From Desulfobacterales bacterium (lineage in GTDB: Bacteria; Desulfobacterota; Desulfobacteria; Desulfobacterales; BuS5): a DNA stretch of 11,115 bases. Where the stretch lies: positions 1 to 11,115 of the forward strand of contig JAGVGX010000272.1 of assembly GCA_020056865.1 (NCBI GenBank), given 5' to 3'. A program made the position numbers and the translations under genes. The notes under the pieces were generated by a model. That model saw only the letters and a program-made list of their open reading frames with translations, made no database searches and was not told where the DNA came from. Position 1 is the first letter of the stretch; each line of letters begins with the position of its first letter. Positions 6,634-11,115 of the stretch are shown here, piece by piece.

Positions 6634-6948
6634 GTGAAAATATCAGAAGTGGCAGAAAATTTAGGTATGGAAGTAGATGAAATCAGAGAACTTTTAGAAC
6701 TTTATGTAGATACGACCAGAGATGATCTGGCACAGTTACAAGCTGCGGTTAAGGCGAATGATATGACTAAAGCTCATGAAAAATCACACTCCATCAAGGG
6801 ATCATCCGGGAATTTAACGCTTACTGAACTTTATGAACTTGCCAAGGATATTGATGACAGCATCCGCAGTAATAATATAGACGGCATTGAATCAAAGATC
6901 GAAACGTTTTCCTTAATCTTTAATGCACAGGCAAAGGAATTTGAATAG
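6634..6948 (+). CDS. Hpt (histidine phosphotransfer) domain protein
   Basis: A stand-alone Hpt domain of 104 residues, a four-helix bundle that passes phosphoryl groups between histidine kinase receiver domains and response regulators in the cytoplasm. The phospho-acceptor motif is AHEKSHSIKGSSGNLTL, with His52 of HSIKGSS the likely site. A GTG at 6628 would extend it by two residues, but the AAGGAG (6621-6626) would then end only one base before the start. The GTG at 6634 lies 7 bases after AAGGAG and is preferred, giving MKISEVAENLG at the N-terminus. No kinase or response regulator is in the window, so its partners lie elsewhere. The gene begins a plus-strand series (Hpt, 145-residue protein, mobB) with gaps of 71 and 64 bases, not clearly one operon. 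Confidence 0.88.
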   Translation: MKISEVAENLGMEVDEIRELLELYVDTTRDDLAQLQAAVKANDMTKAHEKSHSIKGSSGNLTLTELYELAKDIDDSIRSNNIDGIESKIETFSLIFNAQAKEFE

Positions 6949-6977
6949 ACGGGTTTATATGGTGGTTAACTGCGGAG

Positions 6978-7008
6978 AGGCTAACAGGCTATAGGCTAAT
7001 AGGCTAAG
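6978..7008. repeat. Four-copy AGGCTA tandem repeat
   Basis: Four head-to-tail units: AGGCTAAC (6978-6985), AGGCTAT (6986-6992), AGGCTAAT (6993-7000) and AGGCTAAG (7001-7008). Units are 7 or 8 bases with a constant AGGCTA core. The repeat lies between the Hpt stop and the next start codon, and the last unit supplies part of the AAGGTG ribosome binding site (7006-7011) of the gene at 7020. Confidence 0.8.
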
Positions 7009-7019
7009 GTGTTTCAGAT

Positions 7020-7457
7020 ATGATTATATTTGATGGTGAATATAAATGGGATGGGAAAAAAGTAAAGGACGAAAGACCTATAAGCTGGTGGGCCAGCTCT
7101 TACTGGTTAAAGATTATTAATATTTCCGATCAATTGTCAAATGTCCATGTCATCAGGCCCTACATTTGTATACTGTCTAATATCGGTAAAGAGGCAAGTA
7201 TAAAAAACTGCATTCAAAATCTTGCAAAAAGCGTTTGCATTGATTTTGATTTAAACATCAAGAAAGTCACATGGATTGAATATTTTTCAGGCTTTCCTGA
7301 AAATATGGAAGTGGCGATGTTCAGCCACCTGACAACCATCGGCGCTGAAGATCTTTATTCTGTTAGTTGGCGGCCGATAATGCCTAATGAGCTTGAATAT
7401 ATCAGCGGTTTTTCCCCTGAAGCGGATCGAATAGCAAAAAGCCAGGTGTCTTCTTGA
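7020..7457 (+). CDS. Hypothetical tryptophan-rich protein, 145 residues
   Basis: I do not recognise this protein. It is soluble by appearance, with no signal peptide or long hydrophobic segment. The N-terminal third is rich in Trp (W10, W23, W24, W29), in YKWDGKK and PISWWASSYWLKI. Further Trp occur in VTWIEYFSGFPENMEVAMF (83-101) and VSWRPIMPNELEYISGF (115-131). Three Cys (50, 64, 73) are not arranged as a metal site. The pattern of hydrophobic strands around 31-53 and 72-88 suggests a mixed alpha/beta fold. The ATG at 7020 is 8 bases after AAGGTG, which comes from the AGGCTA repeat just upstream. mobB starts 64 bases downstream; nothing in the sequence shows a functional link. Normal composition and a good start context argue that it is a real gene. 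Confidence 0.65.
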   Translation: MIIFDGEYKWDGKKVKDERPISWWASSYWLKIINISDQLSNVHVIRPYICILSNIGKEASIKNCIQNLAKSVCIDFDLNIKKVTWIEYFSGFPENMEVAMFSHLTTIGAEDLYSVSWRPIMPNELEYISGFSPEADRIAKSQVSS

Positions 7458-7521
7458 CCGGATATTTTCTTGATAAGGTTATGATGTTAGATTTTAGATG
7501 ATGGGGTCATAACAGGCAACC

Positions 7522-8016
7522 ATGAAACTTATTCACATTGTTGGATGTAAAAACGATGGCAAAACCACGTTGATCATCGAGCTTATAAAAGAGCTGAATC
7601 GTCGCGGCCTAAAAGTGGGGACAGTAAAGCACGGTTCCCATACGTCCCCGTTTGATACTCCAGGCAAAGATTCCTATCGTCACAAAGAAGCAGGAAGTGA
7701 TCCTGCTGCGATTGTTACCCAGTTCCATGCAGCTGTTTTTTTCTCGCCTAAAAAGGGAACTAATATTTACCAGCAGCTTGCGTCTTTGTTTAAAGACGTG
7801 GACGTGGTTCTTGTTGAAGGAGATAAAAACGGCCCGGGTAAAAAAGTAGAAGTGTGGAGAAAACAGATCAGGCCCATGCCCTTGTGTCTTGCAAGGAACG
7901 ATATTATGGCAGTGATTACAGATGATGCTGTTGATGGAGATATTCCCGTATGGCCCAGAAGCGATATGGTTAACATAGCGGATCATATTTGCCTGCTTGC
8001 GGAGATTGGTGCGTAG
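7522..8016 (+). CDS. mobB: Molybdopterin-guanine dinucleotide biosynthesis adaptor MobB
   Basis: MobB is a small P-loop GTPase that helps MobA attach GMP to molybdopterin, or deliver nucleotide to it, while molybdenum cofactor is matured for molybdo-enzymes. The 164 residues fit the family. Walker A is G8-CKNDGKTT16. The conserved block VGTVKHGSHTSPFDTPGKDS (32-51) followed by YRHKEAGSDPAAI is the usual MobB Mg/nucleotide region. VDVVLVEGDKN (93-103) holds the Walker-B-like strand with the E-G pair, and the end has the typical LVTDD-like VITDD (131-135). An ACAGG (7512-7516) just upstream of the ATG is a weak ribosome binding site. No mobA or molybdo-enzyme is visible. Similar MobB-like domains occur fused in MobA, MoeA or Fdh factors, but this one stands alone. 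Confidence 0.92.
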   Translation: MKLIHIVGCKNDGKTTLIIELIKELNRRGLKVGTVKHGSHTSPFDTPGKDSYRHKEAGSDPAAIVTQFHAAVFFSPKKGTNIYQQLASLFKDVDVVLVEGDKNGPGKKVEVWRKQIRPMPLCLARNDIMAVITDDAVDGDIPVWPRSDMVNIADHICLLAEIGA

Positions 8017-8044
8017 TTAGAAAACATGTCACATATCGTGTTTG

Positions 8045-8228
8045 AGCGTTTATGCGTTATCTTGATCTTCCCTTAGAGACGTCCTCCCTTGCACGATATT
8101 GAAGGCTACCGTCTGGACGCAATGGAAACACTGCTGTGGGCCGCACTTTGTGCATTATCCTGCCCGTTGCACCCAAGGCCAACGTGAAAAACATCGAGAA
8201 GGAAATGCGCGAGATGCTCATCGGTTGA
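8045..8228 (+). pseudogene. Possible gene remnant in the gap after mobB
   Basis: The 240 bases between mobB and the next gene contain no good intact gene, but look coding-like from about 8045 on. One frame reads MRYLDLPLETSSLARY (from the ATG at 8052), hits a TGA at 8100-8102, and continues in the same frame through RTLCIILPVAPKANVKNIEK and EMREMLIG to a TGA at 8226-8228. The composition is more GC-rich than mobB. This could be a decayed gene with an in-frame stop, or GC-rich non-coding sequence in which all frames stay open by chance; the other two plus frames are also open over much of 8102-8190. No ribosome binding site precedes the ATG, and I cannot assign a family. Confidence 0.25.
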
Positions 8229-8256
8229 CTTAAATAAACCAGGTCTCAACAGCGAT

Positions 8257-9762
8257 CTAGTCGTGCCTGCCATTTCCACCCCCCTCAGACCTTTTAGGCT
8301 CATGCTTGGGTTCCCTCCATTTGTCATTATTGTTTCCTCCCCTCCCTCCGGGTGAACCGAAGCTGCCGTTATATGATCTTTTTGCAGGCTCAACATTGTT
8401 ATTTGGCTCGGGTTCCTTATATCTTTTTGGCGGGGTTCCCCGGTTACCACCTTGCCTGGTCGGTTTTGATATAATCGGGGACATGGGAAGTTTCTCTCCT
8501 GCCGGTTCGAGTCCTCTTGCGCCCGATGTGTTTATTGTTTTGGACTCCACCTCCCGTCGTTTTTCGCGGAATTTACCTATGTCTTGCCCTTGGTTACTCA
8601 TATGATTAAGTTCTTTCCTGTTCAGGGATTGGAAGCGCCACGAAGTATCCTTGCTTTTCACCACATGGTCCAGCGGTATGGCAACGGCATGGTGCTGTGT
8701 TCTTGTTTGTCCAGCCTTGGAGCTGAATTTTCCAGGGGCTGCCATCCTGCTCATGGGCCGGGTGTCTTCGTGATCACGGCGTTTCAAAAATTCTTTGTGC
8801 AAACTGTTCTCCCATTGCCGGTCATGACGGTGCATCCAGTGTTGGTGGGCGTAGATCGGATCGTAGCCGTAGCGTCTGGCATGGAGAGAAAACCAAGGAT
8901 AGATTGCCTTGCCGTAGTAATGGGCATCGTAGTAGTCACCAAAGTAATAGTGGTTATAGTGCCGCCGCCAGAATAAACAGTCGCTGAACACGTTCAGGTC
9001 GATCACAAATGCAGGCGAAAAGTAGAATCCGATCCGCATATAGACATGCTGATCAAAGTAAACCGGCGCAAACAGAATTCCACGACGGCTCACTGGGTAA
9101 TCCCAGTAACCCCCTACAAAGATGTAGCCACGGGGCGTCCACACGTAATGGTCTGGTACCCAGAGCCATTCCGGTTGCATTTCCACCCAGTATCCGGGAC
9201 GCCAGGAGTAACGGCTATGGTACCATATCCAGCAGCCAGGAATCCAACTGTGATCTGGCGATGGTGCGTTGATGTTGGGCCCCACTTCGACCGTTTCAGG
9301 CGGCTCGGGCAGATACTCATTCCTGCTCGCCTCATTGTTGGCCCAGTATCCGGAAGTCCATTGGTATTCATGACCGGAAGTGGCCCAATACCCTGGTACC
9401 CACTGACGGCCCGGCGGCATGGCCCGCCACACCCCACTTACCCAGAGGAAGCCGTTCCGTTCATCATCCCAGCCCCAGTATCCGGGAATCCACCTTATGT
9501 TGGCCCCTTCAGGTTTTTGTTCAGGCGGCAGTTCCTCGATCGAGTCTGGCGGGGCTTTTGGCACCTTAATCCCCGGCTGGGGATCAAAAGTTACTGTTTC
9601 AGCAAACGCCTCATGCACAGGCCCGCGTGTAAGTACCTGCACCCCGTCTTCCGTATCCGTTTGATCATGCTGCGCAAAAACAGCCTGATCCCAGACTGAT
9701 ACTGTGCCAATTGCCAGCAGTATTGCGACCAGGCCTAATTGTCGAATATGGTTTAGTTCCAT
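8257..9762 (-). CDS. Secreted WxPGYW / YXWGXW-repeat protein
   Basis: A 501-residue exported protein. It begins MELNHIRQLG, with a hydrophobic segment LVAILLAIGTVSV and a probable cleavage site after AVFA (residue 30). An in-frame ATG at 9792 has no ribosome binding site; the ATG at 9762 has AAGGA about 10 bases upstream and gives a normal signal peptide. After a proline-rich linker come aromatic repeats: IRWIPGYWGW, FLWVSGVW, RQWVPGYW, YQWTSGYW, HSWIPGCW, YSWRPGYW, WLWVPDHYVW and GYIFVGGYW, all within about residues 89-220. A Tyr/His-rich block (about 265-300) and a long basic, Pro/Gly/Asn-rich tail follow. The repeats match the YXWGXW family (WXXGXW repeats) of unknown function, seen in exported proteins. 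GC content is far above its neighbours: a hand-counted 60 bases at 9361-9420 has 36 G+C. It is transcribed away from the AMIN-like gene. Confidence 0.82.
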   Translation of the reverse strand: MELNHIRQLGLVAILLAIGTVSVWDQAVFAQHDQTDTEDGVQVLTRGPVHEAFAETVTFDPQPGIKVPKAPPDSIEELPPEQKPEGANIRWIPGYWGWDDERNGFLWVSGVWRAMPPGRQWVPGYWATSGHEYQWTSGYWANNEASRNEYLPEPPETVEVGPNINAPSPDHSWIPGCWIWYHSRYSWRPGYWVEMQPEWLWVPDHYVWTPRGYIFVGGYWDYPVSRRGILFAPVYFDQHVYMRIGFYFSPAFVIDLNVFSDCLFWRRHYNHYYFGDYYDAHYYGKAIYPWFSLHARRYGYDPIYAHQHWMHRHDRQWENSLHKEFLKRRDHEDTRPMSRMAAPGKFSSKAGQTRTQHHAVAIPLDHVVKSKDTSWRFQSLNRKELNHMSNQGQDIGKFREKRREVESKTINTSGARGLEPAGEKLPMSPIISKPTRQGGNRGTPPKRYKEPEPNNNVEPAKRSYNGSFGSPGGRGGNNNDKWREPKHEPKRSEGGGNGRHD

Positions 9763-9911
9763 GATTTTTTTATCCTTTTTTATCTGTGTCATTTTAGCAG
9801 GTTATCCGATATCCCTATCTTTGTAGGTCATATATAAAGCATTTTTATTTACACTCCTTTAAATTATTAGTCGCTCAAGCGGCAAAAAGGTTTACGTTTC
9901 GGAAAAAATAT

Positions 9912-9983
9912 TTGCAGGAGTGAGAGGATATAAATGGATGTTTTTCGGATATGTTTTACCGCCATAAATTTTATATCCTGCAA
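9912..9983. repeat. Imperfect inverted repeat / hairpin
   Basis: The right arm TTTATATCCTGCAA (9970-9983) is the exact complement of TTGCAGG (9912-9918) plus ATATAAA (9928-9934) with nine bases inserted in the left arm. An uninterrupted 10-pair version is AGGATATAAA (9925-9934) with TTTATATCCT (9970-9979). It can be extended inward by TGG/CCA (9935-9937 with 9962-9964) across an internal loop. A second overlapping dyad is CGGATAT/ATATCCG (9946-9952 with 9983-9989). No T-run follows, so it is not a normal terminator. It may be an operator, an RNA structure or the trace of a small repeat element. Confidence 0.5.
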
Positions 9984-10163
9984 TATCCGTGGGAAACAGA
10001 GCAGTTCCGGTTTATGTGAATAGTGGTCATATCGTAAAATTTTAAAGGCTTGATCTATTAGATAATATTCTATATTTAGTTTAAATTTTATCTTGCTTTC
10101 CTTATGCTGATTATATTATATCTTTAAAAAAGTTAAACAATTCAAGAGGAATATGTATCGCGC

Positions 10164-10192
10164 TTGAACTTAAGGATATGTGAAAATATTCT
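10164..10192 (+). promoter_or_regulatory. Candidate promoter of the AMIN-like gene
   Basis: TTGAAC (10164-10169) and TATTCT (10187-10192) are separated by exactly 17 bases; each matches the sigma-70 consensus at 4 of 6 positions. The -10 lies about 60 bases before the start codon at 10254. Confidence 0.4.
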
Positions 10193-10253
10193 ACATATAT
10201 CACAACACGTTTGGGTAAAGTTCGTGTAAAAAAAACGCTCACATAGAAGGAAA

Positions 10254-11115
10254 ATGAAAGTAAGAATACTGCTGATTGTTGTGGTTGTTTTCATGTTATC
10301 CCAACCTGGAGGATGGGCTCAGGTTGGCGTTTTAAAAGATGTGAGAACCGGTAAACATGAAGAATTTACGCGGGTTGTGTTCGAATTTCAAAACAACGTT
10401 CTATTCGAGAGCCCAGAGATTAAAGGGAAAGGGAATTTTTCCGTGATTTTTCTTGACAGTTCTACAACCCTTCCACGTCGGACATTATTCAAGACAGGCC
10501 CTATGCAATGTGTTCACTCTGTTGAATTTGATCGGCAAAAATCTAATTTGATAGCCAATGTTCGTCTATCTTTTCCCTATTTTATACTCAAGGCATTCCC
10601 TCTTTCCGGTCCCAACCGTATCGTTGTTGATGCGTACCAGGTGTCTTTGCCGTTTGAAAGCTCCGAACAAAAGGAATCGTTACCTGAAAAACCTTATGCT
10701 GAAACACCAACAGCGCCAGAAACAAAAGAATTGGAGAATACGCCTCAAAACGTTTTGGAGAAAGCAGATGACAGCCAAACCATAACACCCTCGGGTGTGG
10801 AAACATATGGATTGAAGGAAACACAATCATCTGAAAAAGATTTTTCTGACAACAAGTCAAATCAAATACCGGAGAAGTACTCTGGATACCCATCTTCTGC
10901 TAACGGAAACGCCATGGCGCAGATATATCTGCTGGTTGCATTGAATGTCCTTGCAGGTGTTGTTATTGTATTGATGATTGTTACGTTATTGAAGAAAAGA
11001 CGCGAGATTGATTTTGATCATCTTTTTAAAATGATGCCGTTTATAAAAACATCTGATGAACGTATTGAGACCATAGACGCTCAATTAAAAAACGCGTTTA
11101 AAAAATATGATGAAT
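10254..11115 (+). CDS. Membrane-anchored protein with AMIN-like domain, 3' truncated
   Basis: The first 287 codons of a gene that runs off the right edge. Residues 1-22 (MKVRILLIVVVVFMLSQPGGWA) form a signal peptide. Residues about 24-130 are beta-rich and open VGVLKDVRTGKHEEFTRVVF, the pattern of AMIN domains, which localise periplasmic proteins to the cell envelope or peptidoglycan. A Glu/Pro/Ser/Thr-rich linker (about 131-220) follows, then one membrane helix, AQIYLLVALNVLAGVVIVLM and onwards (222-246). KKRR comes next as the positive stop-transfer, and a cytoplasmic tail begins FDHLFKMMPF with a helical, charged end (ERIETIDAQLKNAFKKYDE). The topology is therefore periplasmic domain, one helix, cytoplasmic tail. 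AAGG at 10247-10250 precedes the ATG closely. Typical AMIN partners such as amidase or secretin domains are not visible in the part present. AMIN assignment is by pattern and is tentative. Confidence 0.7.
   Translation, partial: MKVRILLIVVVVFMLSQPGGWAQVGVLKDVRTGKHEEFTRVVFEFQNNVLFESPEIKGKGNFSVIFLDSSTTLPRRTLFKTGPMQCVHSVEFDRQKSNLIANVRLSFPYFILKAFPLSGPNRIVVDAYQVSLPFESSEQKESLPEKPYAETPTAPETKELENTPQNVLEKADDSQTITPSGVETYGLKETQSSEKDFSDNKSNQIPEKYSGYPSSANGNAMAQIYLLVALNVLAGVVIVLMIVTLLKKRREIDFDHLFKMMPFIKTSDERIETIDAQLKNAFKKYDE

Larger units (their letters stand above)
9763..10253. other. Divergent intergenic region, about 490 bases
   Basis: AT-rich non-coding DNA between the minus-strand repeat protein and the plus-strand AMIN-like gene. 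It must hold both promoters. It contains a strong minus-strand AAAGGAG with a four-codon reading frame (9828-9860), a bulged inverted repeat (9912-9983) and one fair plus-strand promoter (10164-10192). A 29-codon frame (9934-10023) is probably chance. I see no tRNA, small RNA signature or known riboswitch. Confidence 0.6.

Noticed and set aside
6978..7008. The AGGCTA repeat as a CRISPR array
   Set aside because: Units are 7-8 bases, head to tail, without spacers.
8504..8514. GGTTCGAGTCC resembling a tRNA T-loop
   Set aside because: The flanks do not form a T-stem, there is no acceptor, D or anticodon arm, and it lies inside a real coding gene.
9046..9699. A 217-codon plus-strand open frame, plus several shorter ones at 8306-9664
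   Set aside because: They lie wholly opposite the GC-rich repeat protein. Their proline-rich content mirrors the antisense of the WxPGYW repeats, and GC-rich DNA has few stops by chance.
9901..9915. GG...GC spacing suggesting a sigma-54 promoter
   Set aside because: The gap is 11 bases where 10 is required, and the TGGCAC and TTGC contexts are poor.
9934..10023. A 29-codon plus-strand frame with GAGAGG upstream
   Set aside because: Its composition is unremarkable, it begins inside the inverted repeat, and it has no recognisable pattern; probably chance.

Overview
The window looks like chromosomal DNA from a Gram-negative, probably anaerobic bacterium. Desulfobacterota (the Desulfobacterales side of the old Deltaproteobacteria) is the best guess. 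The clues are moderate-to-low GC, the style of the small conserved proteins, a MobB for molybdenum cofactor maturation, type I QueF, a DusB-type dihydrouridine synthase and secreted envelope proteins. This placement is inference; there is no rRNA or marker gene in the window.

Left part (1-1522): a nitroreductase-family flavoprotein (+), a 56-residue helical protein on the minus strand (789-959) resembling the N-terminal part of MucR-type regulators, and queF (+), which makes the queuosine precursor preQ1. Middle-left (1523-4167): a compact AT-rich two-gene type II restriction-modification cassette (+). It holds an amino-methyltransferase with an N-terminal helix-turn-helix, followed 2 bases later by a TdeIII-like PD-(D/E)XK endonuclease, then a probable terminator. 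Its base composition differs clearly from queF and dus on either side, so it is probably a transferred insertion.

Middle (4168-6433, minus strand): a DUF1848 protein with a radical-SAM-like CX3CX2C cluster at its C-terminus overlaps a DusB-like tRNA-dihydrouridine synthase by 4 bases, so the two are probably translationally coupled. An unrecognised 110-residue protein lies upstream on the same strand. Middle-right (6434-8016, plus strand): an orphan Hpt phosphotransfer protein, an unrecognised tryptophan-rich 145-residue protein whose ribosome binding site lies inside a short AGGCTA tandem repeat, and mobB.

Right part (8017-11115): a gene-poor GC-rich gap that may hold a gene remnant; then a distinctly GC-rich minus-strand gene for a secreted protein with WxPGYW-type aromatic repeats; then a roughly 490-base divergent intergenic region with an imperfect hairpin; then the 5' part of a gene for a membrane-anchored protein with an AMIN-like periplasmic domain that runs off the window edge. 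Two tRNA-modification genes (queF and dus) lie within 4 kb of each other, but the inserted restriction-modification cassette separates them and they are in opposite orientation. I see no CRISPR array, tRNA, rRNA or intact insertion sequence.
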